Shown in pieces: positions 53,626 to 63,001 of a stretch of DNA of 64,000 nucleotides. The notes beneath the pieces are model-generated. The model was not told where the DNA came from and did no database searches. It was given only the letters and a program-made list of their open reading frames with translations. Origin of the DNA: Sedimenticola selenatireducens DSM 17993 (GTDB lineage: Bacteria > Pseudomonadota > Gammaproteobacteria > Chromatiales > Chromatiaceae); contig NZ_ATZE01000016.1 in NCBI RefSeq assembly GCF_000428045.1, positions 91,030-155,029 on the forward strand. Direction: 5' to 3'. Position numbers and translations under genes: made by a program. Each line of letters opens with the position of its first letter. Positions within the stretch are counted from its first letter, which is position 1.

Positions 53626-54819
53626 ATGTTTGCACAGCGCACAATAAACCTGAACAGCTCCTTCATACGCGATATCCTGGCGGTCACCCAACAGCCGGAC
53701 ATGATCTCCTTTGCCGGCGGTCTGCCGGATCCAGAACTGTTTCCGGTGGCCGCCCTGCAGCAGGCCTCCATGCGCATGCAACAACAACTGGGCAACCGAC
53801 TCTACCAATACAGTGAGACCCCGGGACTGCTTCCGCTTCGCCGCCACATTGCCGAGCAATTGGCCGATCCTGAGGTGCATGCGGAACAGATCATTATCAC
53901 CACCGGCTCGCAACAGGGGCTGGACCTGGTGGTACGCTGTCTGATCGACCCGGGCGACAAGGTACTGGTCGAGGCTCCGACCTATCTGGGGGCGCTGCAA
54001 GTATTGAGGGCCAATCAGGCAACCCTGATCTCCATACCCTCCGATGAGCAGGGCCCCGACCTGGAAGCCCTGGAAGCCATAGTCCAGCGGGAACCGATTC
54101 GCTGTTTTTATACGGTTACCGATTTCCAGAATCCAACCGGTGCGAGCTACTCGCTGGAGCGCAGAAAAGGCCTCACGGCCTTGGCTGAGCGGTATAATTT
54201 CTGGATTCTGGAAGACGCCCCCTACTCCGCGCTGCGCTATTCAGGCGATCCCCTGCCCTCATTGCAGTCATTGCTGCCGGAGCGGGTGATCCATTTCGGA
54301 TCTTTTTCCAAGATCATTGCCCCGGCCCTGCGAATGGGCTGGATCAGCGCACCCCGCGAGGTCATCAAGGTGGTAGAGAAGCTGAAACAGGCGGCCGACC
54401 TGCACTCCAGTGGCTATGACCAGCAACTGGTGCTGAGTTTCCTGCAAAGCGGCGCCCTTGAACCCCATCTGGAGCAGATCCGCAGCGCCTACGGCGAGCG
54501 ACTGGAAGCGATGGCAACGGCGCTTACCCGCAACCTGTCCGACAGCCTGCATTTCACCAAGCCCCGGGGTGGCATGTTCATCTGGGCCACGTTGACCAGT
54601 AATGAAAGCACGCTGGAACTGTTCCGGGCCGCCGTCGCCGAGGGGGTCGCCTTTGTTCCCGGCGAGGCGTTCTATGTCAATGGCGAATCGGACAACAGCA
54701 TGCGCCTGAATTTTTCCAATAGCAGTAGCGCGATGATTGAGGAGGGAATCAGACGTCTGGCCACACTGATCAATGACAGCAGCCGACGGGAGAACACCGC
54801 CTCAGCCCTGGCCTACTAA
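53626..54819 (+). CDS. PLP-dependent aminotransferase (2-aminoadipate/LysN type)
   Basis: 397 aa, class I/II aminotransferase. Visible: ISFAGGLPDPELFP, GSQQGLDLV, the Asn/Pro of DFQNPTGASYS, the Schiff-base Lys in FGSFSKIIAPALRMGW, and Arg in MRLNFSN. The ISFAGGLP start is typical of the 2-aminoadipate/aromatic/branched-chain transaminase group (MocR-related). The amino donor is unknown. Divergent from an AraC regulator that may control it. Confidence 0.88.
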   Translation: MFAQRTINLNSSFIRDILAVTQQPDMISFAGGLPDPELFPVAALQQASMRMQQQLGNRLYQYSETPGLLPLRRHIAEQLADPEVHAEQIIITTGSQQGLDLVVRCLIDPGDKVLVEAPTYLGALQVLRANQATLISIPSDEQGPDLEALEAIVQREPIRCFYTVTDFQNPTGASYSLERRKGLTALAERYNFWILEDAPYSALRYSGDPLPSLQSLLPERVIHFGSFSKIIAPALRMGWISAPREVIKVVEKLKQAADLHSSGYDQQLVLSFLQSGALEPHLEQIRSAYGERLEAMATALTRNLSDSLHFTKPRGGMFIWATLTSNESTLELFRAAVAEGVAFVPGEAFYVNGESDNSMRLNFSNSSSAMIEEGIRRLATLINDSSRRENTASALAY

Positions 54820-54839
54820 CCGCCCTGATGCTGAGTGGC

Positions 54840-55313
54840 TCAAGCCCAGAACGGTTCATCCCAGGTAACCTCATCCGGCAGATGTCCCTGATCCAGCTCA
54901 ACGCGGATCTGATCGAGGTCGGTATCCGACAGCACCCGTTCACAATAAGGGAAGAATCGCTGCTCTTCCCATTTCACATGACTTTTCAGCAGATCGATAA
55001 AGGACTCAAGTAGCCGTCCAAGGTCCCCTTCCCCGTCCTTTATCGCCGCCACAAGCCGATTGAACTCCCGATGGTCAGCAATAACCTGGGTAACGACAAT
55101 GTCCTGCGCCTGAGCACTGCTCAGGCGCTTGATCAGTGACTCTTCTTCCAACTTGAAATGGGGCTGCAACAGCGTCTCAACAATGAAGATCACGTAACGG
55201 GCTATCCGCTCCGGTGTTGTGCCATTGTTCATACCTTTCTTGATTCGTCGCGCAAACTTCAGCGCGTCGTGATGCTCCCAGGAGAGTTTTTTAAGCTGTT
55301 CACTGCGCTTCAC
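54840..55313 (-). CDS. Hemerythrin HHE-domain protein
   Basis: 157 aa four-helix bundle with the di-iron ligands visible: His in SWEHHDALKF, HFKLEEES, ADHREF, and HVKWEEQRFF. It is cytoplasmic and binds O2 or NO, or senses/repairs oxidative or nitrosative damage. It starts 11 bp after the YcbL-type gene and is the last of a three-gene set tusA-like, ycbL, hemerythrin. Confidence 0.9.
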   Translation of the reverse strand: MKRSEQLKKLSWEHHDALKFARRIKKGMNNGTTPERIARYVIFIVETLLQPHFKLEEESLIKRLSSAQAQDIVVTQVIADHREFNRLVAAIKDGEGDLGRLLESFIDLLKSHVKWEEQRFFPYCERVLSDTDLDQIRVELDQGHLPDEVTWDEPFWA

Positions 55314-55324
55314 CGCACCACCAC

Positions 55325-55954
55325 TCAGTTCAGGAAGGGGTTGGTGGCCCGTTCATGGCCAATGGTGGAGACCGGCCCATGTCCGGAAATAAACTCCACA
55401 TCATCGCCCATACTCCACAACTGTTCACGAATGGAACGCAACAGCGTGGCATGATCCCCCTTGGGAAAATCGGTTCGGCCGATTGATCCATTGAACAGCA
55501 CATCGCCCACAATGGCGACTTTCTCAGCGGGATTGAAGAAAACCACATGCCCCGGAGTATGTCCCGGGCAGTGTCGTACCTCGAGTTGCTGATTGCCGAT
55601 CTGAACCACATCCCCCTGGTTCAGCCAACGCTCCGGCTCAAAACTTTCCGCAGGCGGGAAGCCAAACATCTTTGCCTGTTCAGAGAGATCATCAATCCAG
55701 AACTTATCTTCCCGGTGCGGTCCCTCAATGGGTATCCCGAGTCGCCTGGATAACTCCCCCGCGGCGCCGGCATGATCAATGTGGGCATGAGTGATCAGGA
55801 TTTTTTCAAGGGTCAACCCTTGGGCTTCCGCCTCCTGCAGGATACGCTCAATATCACCCCCGGGGTCTACAACAGCTGCCCGCCGGGTCTCTTCACAGGT
55901 AACCAGTGTACAGTTCTGCTCAAATGGAGTAACAGGAATCACAGTAAATTTCAT
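55325..55954 (-). CDS. Metallo-beta-lactamase fold hydrolase, YcbL/glyoxalase II-like
   Basis: 209 aa. Metal site THAHIDHAG, CPGHTPGHV, the bridging Asp in VGDVLFNG, and SGHGP. Sequence follows E. coli YcbL (type II glyoxalase II) closely: VIPVTPFEQNC start and TIGHERATNPFL end. It hydrolyses thioesters such as S-lactoylglutathione; persulfide dioxygenases share the fold but have a different pattern. ATG at 55954 is the family start. It lies between the TusA-like and hemerythrin genes. Confidence 0.88.
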   Translation of the reverse strand: MKFTVIPVTPFEQNCTLVTCEETRRAAVVDPGGDIERILQEAEAQGLTLEKILITHAHIDHAGAAGELSRRLGIPIEGPHREDKFWIDDLSEQAKMFGFPPAESFEPERWLNQGDVVQIGNQQLEVRHCPGHTPGHVVFFNPAEKVAIVGDVLFNGSIGRTDFPKGDHATLLRSIREQLWSMGDDVEFISGHGPVSTIGHERATNPFLN

Positions 55955-56035
55955 ACGAAACCATTTTCTGATCGGTTGACAAGATGGGTGAGTATACCGG
56001 AACTTTGCCGGCATGTGCCCATTCCGGGAACTGGA

Positions 56036-56302
56036 TCAGACCGTTCGGCCGGACACTTTTTTAATCCAGTAGAGAAAATGCCCGTCCTCCTCCCTGCTCT
56101 CCAACAGCTCGAATTCAGGAAGACGGCAGAGCACCGGAAATTCCCGGCGTGAATCAGGATGGGTGACCGTCACCTTTAACACCTCGCCTACCGCCATGTG
56201 GGAGAGTGTCGCCTTGGTCTTCAGTACCGGTAACGGGCAGATAAGCCCGCTGACATCCAACTGCCGGTCGCACTTGAGTGCTTCAATAGTCTCAGCCAAC
56301 AC
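56036..56302 (-). CDS. TusA family sulfur carrier protein
   Basis: 88 aa. The DVSGLICPLPVLKTKATL segment has the CPxP motif with the sulfur-carrying Cys. A beta-alpha-beta-alpha-beta core with VLKVTVTHPDSRREFPVLC follows. It carries sulfane sulfur between enzymes for tRNA thiolation, cofactor synthesis or dissimilatory sulfur oxidation; with no rhd/dsrE neighbours here the route is open. First of three minus-strand genes with a thioester hydrolase and hemerythrin. Confidence 0.9.
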   Translation of the reverse strand: MLAETIEALKCDRQLDVSGLICPLPVLKTKATLSHMAVGEVLKVTVTHPDSRREFPVLCRLPEFELLESREEDGHFLYWIKKVSGRTV

Positions 56303-56386
56303 AACCTCCCGGGATCATCTGATCAGATACATTAAGAATTCGGGCACGGTAATAATCTACTGACAGCTTAGCGGGAAAAAATAGGC

Positions 56387-56414
56387 TTGACAAAAAATAA
56401 AACGAACGTTTAAC
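56387..56414 (+). promoter_or_regulatory. Promoter with an internal AAACG-AA-CGTTT operator
   Basis: Consensus TTGACA (56387-56392), 16-nt spacer, TTTAAC (56409-56414). The inverted repeat AAACG-AA-CGTTT at 56400-56411 lies between the two boxes and overlaps the -10. Fatty-acid regulators of the PsrA type bind GAAAC..GTTTC-like sites, so autoregulation by the gene downstream is likely. Confidence 0.65.
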
Positions 56415-56456
56415 TGAAACGCCAAGGTAGTAGAATTAAAAGAGTAGCATGGGCCA

Positions 56457-57170
56457 ATGAACCCATTCAGAGCAAATGACATTGCCACATACGACATCGG
56501 TACCCGTGATCTGAAAGTTCCTCTGGATACGAAAGACAGAATACTCGACGTCGCCGAGGAGATATTTGCCGAAAAGGGCTACTCCGCCACCTCCATGCGA
56601 ACCATCACATCCCGGGCCAATGTCAATCTGGCCGCGGTCAACTACCATTTCGGATCCAAGGCTCAGCTCTATCAGGCAGTTTTTCAGCGACGTGTTGCGC
56701 CGATGAACAGCGAGCGTATTCGGGCGCTCGAATCACTGGAGCGGAAGGCGGGTGATACTCCTCTGGAACTGGATGACATCCTGAGGTCCTTTGTAGAACC
56801 GGCGCTGAAGGCAAGCATGAACCCCAAACAGGGAGGCATCAATTTCATCCGATTACTGGGAAGAACACATGCAGAACCGGGACCGGAGGTGCACGATTTC
56901 CTGCCGCTGATGTATGACGAGGTAAAAAAGCGTTATCGCAATGCCTTGGCCAAAGCGCTCCCGGATCTCTCCCAGGAGGAACTATCCTGGCGTGTTCACT
57001 TTGTCATTGGCACCATCGCATTCACCCTGGCAGGGACCGATGCATTGGAGATGATCGAGTCCTGCCGCTACTGTGATCCGGCAGATATTGAAGGCATTAT
57101 TCAGCGTCTACTACCCTTCTTGAAAGGAGGGCTCAGTGCCCCTTCGGCCCTGCCAGACCATTCAAACTAA
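56457..57170 (+). CDS. TetR/AcrR family regulator, PsrA/FadR-like
   Basis: 237 aa. Helix-turn-helix TSMRTITSRANVNLAAVNYHFGSKAQLYQAVFQRR, then a TetR_C domain with FIRLLGRTHAEPGPEVHDFL and SWRVHFVIGTIAFTLAGTDALE, as in PsrA-type repressors of fatty-acid metabolism. An extra ~20-residue leader precedes the domain. An acyl-CoA ligase gene lies 268 bp downstream on the same strand, which supports a fatty-acid role. ATG 56457 has no strong ribosome binding site. Confidence 0.85.
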   Translation: MNPFRANDIATYDIGTRDLKVPLDTKDRILDVAEEIFAEKGYSATSMRTITSRANVNLAAVNYHFGSKAQLYQAVFQRRVAPMNSERIRALESLERKAGDTPLELDDILRSFVEPALKASMNPKQGGINFIRLLGRTHAEPGPEVHDFLPLMYDEVKKRYRNALAKALPDLSQEELSWRVHFVIGTIAFTLAGTDALEMIESCRYCDPADIEGIIQRLLPFLKGGLSAPSALPDHSN

Positions 57171-57437
57171 GACATATCAAACCCGAACCAGATAAATCGA
57201 ACGATAGGAGTACACATCAACCACCCGATGGAATATCAAACAACAAACCGGCACTGGTACCGACACCATGCTATAAAAAACAATAATCTGAATTTTTATT
57301 CGCCCGGCGCAGCAGGTGATAAAGCCCCCCCGCCACGACAACCGGGAAAATCGACCACCCAGGTTGCAATGAAGCTGGCTGTGCATCACACCGAATTAAC
57401 AAGGTGATACCAGCCAGCCTCAAGAGAGGAGAGCATT

Positions 57438-59246
57438 ATGAAAGCCAACCAGGAAATCATCTCCCTGGACGAGGCCATCACATTGGCAGGACTGTTTAAG
57501 GAGCGCACCAGTCGTACCCCCGACCGAATTGCCTATCGTTACTACGACCCGGAGCAGGCCACTTGGAAAAACAGTACCTGGTCGGAAATGCGCAGCGAAA
57601 CCGCCCGCTGGCAGACGGCATTTTTGCAGGAGGGTCTGAAACGCGGGGACCGGGTGGGCATTATGATGCCCAACCGTCGCGAATGGGTCATGTTCGATCA
57701 GGCCGCCCTGGGCCTCGGCCTGGTCAGCGTTCCCCTGTTTTATAACGACCGCGGTGGAAACGTAGCCTATATTGCCGAAGCGTCGGCAATCAAGCTGCTG
57801 GTTATCCACGGCCAGGAGCAGTGGAAAAGCCTGCAACCGGTCAGGGATGAACTGCCGACCATTCAGCGTATCGTCTCCCTGGAGTCACTGGATGGCATGG
57901 CACATGATGATCGAATCCGACACCTGGAAAAGTGGCTGCCGGCAACCGCCGGAGAGTACCAGATGGTCAACGATCTCGATCCACACAGCCTCTGCTCCAT
58001 CGTCTATACCTCGGGAACCACAGGCCATCCAAAGGGTGTGATGCTGAGTCATCACAACATCCTTAGCAACACCTACGAAGCATTACAGACCACCACCGTC
58101 AATGACAATGACATCATGCTCTCATTCCTGCCACTTTCACACATGCTGGAACGAACCGGCGGTTATTACCTCCCGCTGATGGCCGGCATCACCGTGGCCT
58201 ATGCACGTTCCATTCTGCTGTTGGCCGAGGACCTGCTGAGCATTCGCCCCACCTTCATGATCAGTGTGCCACGTATCTATGAGCGTATTTATGCCAAGAT
58301 TCAGGAGGGGCTGGATGAGAAACCCCCAATTGCGCGCAAGCTGTTCAACCTGGCGGTCAATGTCGGCTGGAAACGTTTTGAGCACCAGCAGGGAAGAGGA
58401 AGCTGGTCACCGTCGCTGCTCCTCTGGCCACTGCTGAACAAACTGGTAGCCAGCAAGGTCACGGAAAAACTGGGCGGCCGCCTGCGCACCGCCATCAGCG
58501 GCGGCGCCCCGCTGCCGCCGGATGTGGCTCGTACCTTCCTGGCACTTGGGGTACCGGTATTACAGGGATACGGCCTGACCGAAACCAGTCCTGTATTGGC
58601 GGTGAACCGTATCGATGACAATGTTCCCGAAAGCGTGGGTCTTGCGCTTCCCGGCACCCAACTATCAGTAGCCGAGAATGGGGAACTGTTGGCAAGGGGT
58701 GATGCCGTGATGCTCGGCTTCTGGAACAATCCACAGGAGACCGCCCGGGTCATTGATGAGGAGGGCTGGCTTCACACGGGAGATGTGGCCAGAATCGACT
58801 CCACCGGGCACGTCTATATTACCGGGCGGATCAAGGACATTATCGTGTTGGCAAATGGTGAAAAGGTATCGCCCGCCGACATGGAGATCGCCCTTGCCAT
58901 GGACGCCCTGTTTGAGCAGGTTCTAATCATCGGCGAGGGCCGCCCCTTCCTGTCAGCATTGATCGTTCCGGAACCGGGACACTGGAAAAGTCTGGCAGAA
59001 GGACTGGGTCTAGATCCCGAAAATTCCGCCTCACTACAGGACAAAAAGGTAATGGACCATGTCTATCGGCGGATCAGTGAGCAGTTGCGCGAATTTCCTG
59101 GCTATGCACAGATACGCAAGGCGGTGCTGTTGGGGGAATCCTGGAGTGTGGAGAACGGCTATCTGACCCCTACGCTGAAAACCAAGCGAAAGTTGATTAT
59201 CGAACACTGCGACGAACTCATCCGAGACATCTATGACGGGCATTAA
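57438..59246 (+). CDS. Long-chain-fatty-acid--CoA ligase (AMP-forming)
   Basis: 602 aa, ANL-superfamily. P-loop-like VYTSGTTGHPKGVMLSHHN, ISGGAPLPPDVARTF, GYGLTETSPVLAVN, WLHTGDVARIDSTGHVYITGRIKDIIVLANGEKVSP, and the C-terminal catalytic Lys region (TKRKLI). Length and motifs match the ~600-aa FadD15/FACL type rather than E. coli FadD. It activates fatty acids to acyl-CoA. GAGAGGAGAG lies just upstream of ATG 57438. Likely under control of the PsrA-like protein. Confidence 0.92.
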   Translation: MKANQEIISLDEAITLAGLFKERTSRTPDRIAYRYYDPEQATWKNSTWSEMRSETARWQTAFLQEGLKRGDRVGIMMPNRREWVMFDQAALGLGLVSVPLFYNDRGGNVAYIAEASAIKLLVIHGQEQWKSLQPVRDELPTIQRIVSLESLDGMAHDDRIRHLEKWLPATAGEYQMVNDLDPHSLCSIVYTSGTTGHPKGVMLSHHNILSNTYEALQTTTVNDNDIMLSFLPLSHMLERTGGYYLPLMAGITVAYARSILLLAEDLLSIRPTFMISVPRIYERIYAKIQEGLDEKPPIARKLFNLAVNVGWKRFEHQQGRGSWSPSLLLWPLLNKLVASKVTEKLGGRLRTAISGGAPLPPDVARTFLALGVPVLQGYGLTETSPVLAVNRIDDNVPESVGLALPGTQLSVAENGELLARGDAVMLGFWNNPQETARVIDEEGWLHTGDVARIDSTGHVYITGRIKDIIVLANGEKVSPADMEIALAMDALFEQVLIIGEGRPFLSALIVPEPGHWKSLAEGLGLDPENSASLQDKKVMDHVYRRISEQLREFPGYAQIRKAVLLGESWSVENGYLTPTLKTKRKLIIEHCDELIRDIYDGH

Positions 59247-59254
59247 CCCGGCGC

Positions 59255-59292
59255 AAGGCATGGTGACCTGACCATTCAGGGCGCCATGCCTT
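59255..59292. terminator. Inverted repeat after the acyl-CoA ligase gene
   Basis: AAGGCATGGTG and CGCCATGCCTT form an 11-bp stem with one G-U pair and a 16-nt loop, 9 bp after the stop codon. No strong T-run follows. Confidence 0.5.
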
Positions 59293-59387
59293 ACCTCGCC
59301 CAACCCCAGAACATCATGATTTAACCTCCCGGGCCCTGCTATAGTTGGCGCTGTTCCAATCCCACAGCACAAAACGGCCGCATACCT

Positions 59388-60101
59388 ATGAATGAAATCG
59401 CTAAATTCGCCCAAACACATTGGGAGAGCATCGTCGCCTTTGTCTGGTTCATGGTCTGCTTCTACGGCTACATGATCTACTCACAACGCATGGCTCGCAC
59501 CACGCATTGCCTCTCCAGTGTGCTGCACCAGTATCGCCAGGCGTGGATGGAGCAGATGTTGACTCGGGATGTACGGGTAGCGGACACCACGGCATTGGCC
59601 AACCTGGAGCGCAGTGTGGCATTTTTTGCCTCATCCACCATGCTGATACTGGCCGGATTGGTTACCGTTATGGGATCCACTGACAAGGTCATCGACATGG
59701 TAGCCGATGTGCCCTTTGCCATTGACGCCAGCCGTTCGGAATGGGAGATCAAGCTGCTACTGCTTGTCGGCCTGTTTATGTATGCCTTTTTCAAGTTCAC
59801 CTGGAGCCTTCGGCAATACGGTTTCTGTGCGGTAATGCTGGGTGGTGCACCCACCATGGATGCCCAGGTCTCCGGGCGTGAACGCAAGGCCTTCGCCATC
59901 CGCATCGCCCATGTTGCGTCACTGGCGGCAAACAACTTCAACCTGGGACTACGCACCTACTATTTCAGTCTGGCGGTACTCGGCTGGTTCATCAACCCGT
60001 GGCTGTTCATTGCATTGAGCAGTGGCATTGTCTGGGTGCTTTATCGACGCGAGTTCAAATCCAGAACGCTGGAAGAGCTGATCATCAGTCGTGCTGAATA
60101 G
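59388..60101 (+). CDS. DUF599 family membrane protein
   Basis: 237 aa with about four membrane helices (IVAFVWFMVCFYGYMIY, FFASSTMLILAGLVTVMG, KLLLLVGLFMYAFFKFTW, LGWFINPWLFIALSSGIVWVL). FASSTMLILAG and NLGLRTYYFSLAVLGWF are hallmarks of DUF599. Function unknown. Converges on the UbiM-type gene with only 8 bp between stops. Confidence 0.85.
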   Translation: MNEIAKFAQTHWESIVAFVWFMVCFYGYMIYSQRMARTTHCLSSVLHQYRQAWMEQMLTRDVRVADTTALANLERSVAFFASSTMLILAGLVTVMGSTDKVIDMVADVPFAIDASRSEWEIKLLLLVGLFMYAFFKFTWSLRQYGFCAVMLGGAPTMDAQVSGRERKAFAIRIAHVASLAANNFNLGLRTYYFSLAVLGWFINPWLFIALSSGIVWVLYRREFKSRTLEELIISRAE

Positions 60102-60109
60102 CCGAACGA

Positions 60110-61312
60110 TTATAGAAATGGCAGACCAGCCTCCTCATGGCCACCAAGTTCGGTCAGTTTTTTGCTGATCATCTGCTTGACCGGCGGAAAATTGTTACTC
60201 AAGCGCAACACCAGACCACGCAGAATTTTCGCCGGCACCGAATCGTTGGTATAGAGACTGACGATTTCATTGGTGCCAGTATATAGTGGCCAGGAGACGC
60301 GCATCTGTTTGCTCTGGTATTTTTCCAGCACATCGAGGGCACCGATGTCCTGGCCCTGTAGCTGGGCCGCCCTGATCACCCTGAACAAGGTATCCTGTCC
60401 ACGCAGGCCCAGATTAAAGCCGTGGGCCGTGACCGGATGCATTCCAACCGCCGCATCACCAATCAGGGCATAACGTGACTTGACGAACTTGTTGGCGTGC
60501 ACGGCCACCAGCGGGTAGGCATGCCGCTTTCCCACCAGTCGCATATCGCCCAGCCGATGATTGAATTGAGCCTGTACCTCCGCCGCATAGGCTTCATCAC
60601 CAAGCGCCTGGATCTGACTGGCGACGTCCGATGAAACCGTCACCACGGTGGAGGAGATATTGCCATTCAACGGCAACACAGCCAATGTCCGCCCATAATG
60701 GAAACACTCGTAGGCAATCTGATCATGGGGTTTTTCATGGGCCATGCGACTGACAATGGCCACCCGCCCAAAATCCTGCATGGATGCAGAGATGCCTGCC
60801 TTGCGCCGGGTTTCAGAAAATCGGCTGTCAGCAGCCACCACCAATGAAGCAACAATCGAATCACCATTGGAGAGTGCCACCGTCGCCTGCTGCGGCACTA
60901 TTTGAACGTCAAGAACCGTGGTACCGGTAAGCACTTCAACATTTTCACTGGTGACCACCTCTTCATACAATGCCTTCCGGATCAGATAATTCGGTACCAG
61001 ATAACCGAGCGCATCCACATCCTCCTTCCTGCTGTCAATTTCCAGACAGTAGGATGAGTTTCCATTAATCACCCTGGCCTGTCTGATCGGGGCAATTTCA
61101 TTCTGTGGAATACGCGCCAACGCCCCCATCTCGGTAAGGATTTTTTTCGACAAATGGGTTAACGCGATCTCCCTTCCATCCATTGCCGGCGATTCCAGGT
61201 CAGTGATCCCGGACCGTTCAATAATCAGCGCGCGCAACCCACTGTCCTTGAGAGAACGGGCAAAACTGAGACCCGCCGGTCCACCACCTATAATTACAAT
61301 GTCATACTTCAT
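60110..61312 (-). CDS. ubiM: FAD-dependent ubiquinone hydroxylase, UbiM type
   Basis: 400 aa, UbiH/COQ6 family. FAD motif DIVIIGGGPAGLSFARSL, the DG motif ADSRFSETRRKAG, and the second FAD motif ALIGDAAVGMHPVTAHGFNLGL. The GREIALTHLSKKIL and C-terminal ranges fit UbiM, which hydroxylates 5-demethoxyubiquinol or other ring positions in ubiquinone synthesis, better than UbiH, UbiF or UbiI; that subfamily call is moderately sure. ATG at 61312 has GAGGG just upstream; the frame runs on to 61414 without support. Confidence 0.82.
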   Translation of the reverse strand: MKYDIVIIGGGPAGLSFARSLKDSGLRALIIERSGITDLESPAMDGREIALTHLSKKILTEMGALARIPQNEIAPIRQARVINGNSSYCLEIDSRKEDVDALGYLVPNYLIRKALYEEVVTSENVEVLTGTTVLDVQIVPQQATVALSNGDSIVASLVVAADSRFSETRRKAGISASMQDFGRVAIVSRMAHEKPHDQIAYECFHYGRTLAVLPLNGNISSTVVTVSSDVASQIQALGDEAYAAEVQAQFNHRLGDMRLVGKRHAYPLVAVHANKFVKSRYALIGDAAVGMHPVTAHGFNLGLRGQDTLFRVIRAAQLQGQDIGALDVLEKYQSKQMRVSWPLYTGTNEIVSLYTNDSVPAKILRGLVLRLSNNFPPVKQMISKKLTELGGHEEAGLPFL

Positions 61313-61637
61313 AAAACCCTCAATAGACCAGCTTCGCAACATGCCCTGACTGAGATATTGTACCCGGAGCACCCTGTTCTCACCGGCCCATAAGTTCACA
61401 AGCTGAATTGACACCCATCATAACGTTTACAACTGTCCATCAACAGTGGCTTGGGTGAATCCAAAAACCTTAAGATTATTAGGTTCTTAAAGTAACCACA
61501 GCGCCGGTCTGTTATCCAACACTGGTAATCAACCGATAAACCTTTCTGGATTGAGGGCAATTCTAATTCGTGCTATACATCTACCTGCGACACCCCCAAT
61601 TTCGAGCTATGTATCTGAGGCACTGGATAAAACCGGC

Positions 61638-61949
61638 ATGAATAAACCTGTCATCACACTACTTTTTGTGTCGATCGCTGCTCTAATCCTACCGGAAGTA
61701 TCGTTGGCGAATAAATTTGCCACCATAGGCGGAGGCGTTAGCGGGGTAAGCGATGAAAAACTCAGCATACTAAAACAGATAGGGGCTTACACTGGAACTT
61801 TTTTTATCCTGTTAGGGGTTCTCAGTATCGTAACCAAAGACCGGTTTGAAGGCTTCATCGGAATGCGCTTAAAAGACCAGGGTATATCCCCTGCCTCCTA
61901 CGTGCTTATCGGACTTGGCGCCCTACTCTCATTACTGTTTTTTGTTTGA
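61638..61949 (+). CDS. Small exported membrane protein of unknown function
   Basis: 103 aa; no family recognised. An N-terminal signal-like helix (ITLLFVSIAALILPEVSLA), a glycine-rich loop (ATIGGGVSGVSDEK), then two membrane helices (AYTGTFFILLGVLSIVT and ASYVLIGLGALLSLLFFV) at the very end. ATG 61638 gives a sensible signal peptide; the frame is open upstream to 61551 but that part looks non-coding. It stands alone between ubiM and the DUF3581 gene. Confidence 0.5.
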   Translation: MNKPVITLLFVSIAALILPEVSLANKFATIGGGVSGVSDEKLSILKQIGAYTGTFFILLGVLSIVTKDRFEGFIGMRLKDQGISPASYVLIGLGALLSLLFFV

Positions 61950-62091
61950 TACCGGATACCGGTACAACCTTTTGGCGGGGTATCAGCGAAAGTAGTTGTG
62001 CAGGGGTTTGATTATCTGGAACGGGCGGGAATGGACGGTGTTTTGCAATCGATTCTAAAGGGGCGGTGACGCCGGCAAACAACACAGCATC

Positions 62092-62799
62092 TCAGGCCGT
62101 ATGTGCCCTGCGGTAACCAACATAAGATTCAACCATGCGGTTCATACCGGTCTGCTCAAAATTCCTTAAACCTCTTAATGCCATACGCTTTTCGCCTTCC
62201 CCAACAATCTCGTTGGCTGACTTCAGGCAAAACAGCATACGTACGTCCCCCTTTTTTCCATCCACCTCAATAACCGTATCCGTCAACTCCAGGGAAGGCT
62301 TCTCAATATCCAAACATTGCAAATCAATAGACATCTGCTGATAGATCACCAACGGTCTGTCCGGATTAATCATTACCCCTTCCCGTGACATCAGGGGTAC
62401 CAGTACATTCAGGAAGTTCTTCCCCGAAAACTCCACGTAGCGGTGGGTAAAGTCGTTGATCAGACCGGCGTCATGGGATATATGCCCATGACGCTCAATC
62501 TCGAGACAGTTTTTCTTCTGTTCGTCTACCAGAACAAGCTCACTCTCATTCAGTTCCTGATAGTGCAAGTTTATCCCGTCACTCACCATGCCGGAAAAAG
62601 TGAAGCACATCTGCTGGCTTAAACCATATCTGGCCAGCGTCACTGCGAACAAGAGATCCCCAGGCACGCAAAACAACTTTGCATCCTGGTGGTGCAAGGG
62701 ATTGAAATCATCCGCAATCTCTTTTGCAAATCGACTGGCCTGCTGTCGGGTAAACCGAAGACCATCACCATCTTCCGTAAAGTAGTCGGTTAAAACCAT
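62092..62799 (-). CDS. DUF3581 family protein
   Basis: 235 aa. RFAKEIADDFNPLHHQDAKLFCVPGDLLFAVTLARYG is typical of the DUF3581 family, whose start resembles the MaoC/hot-dog hydratase motif (D-x-N-P-x-H). The rest (LYHQELNESELVL-like and RPLVIYQQMSIDL) is beta-rich and would fit a double hot-dog fold. No catalytic role is proven for this family. ATG 62799; the gene stands alone. Confidence 0.85.
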   Translation of the reverse strand: MVLTDYFTEDGDGLRFTRQQASRFAKEIADDFNPLHHQDAKLFCVPGDLLFAVTLARYGLSQQMCFTFSGMVSDGINLHYQELNESELVLVDEQKKNCLEIERHGHISHDAGLINDFTHRYVEFSGKNFLNVLVPLMSREGVMINPDRPLVIYQQMSIDLQCLDIEKPSLELTDTVIEVDGKKGDVRMLFCLKSANEIVGEGEKRMALRGLRNFEQTGMNRMVESYVGYRRAHTA

Positions 62800-62942
62800 T
62801 TTTTCTGCCCGGTATTCTATAGGTTTCGTGCCGCATCATATCAGGTGTTCGAATTAAATCAGTAATTTCATGCGATATGGCGGCGACCGCAACCGCCAAC
62901 CAGACTGAAAAGTGGGGATTGGGTCAAAAAACAGGTAGAAAG

Positions 62943-62962
62943 ATCCCCCATAGCCGGGGGAT
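62943..62962 (-). terminator. Possible intrinsic terminator after the chalcone-isomerase-like gene
   Basis: On the minus strand ATCCCCC, loop GGCTAT, GGGGGAT, then CTTTCTACCTGTTTTTT. The 7-bp GC stem is strong but the T-run begins about 11 nt after it, so it is suboptimal. It lies ~40 bp after the stop at 63002. Confidence 0.4.
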
Positions 62963-63001
62963 TGAGTGAACCCATCAAACGCGTCAGTTTCGCCGGTCTA
63001 G

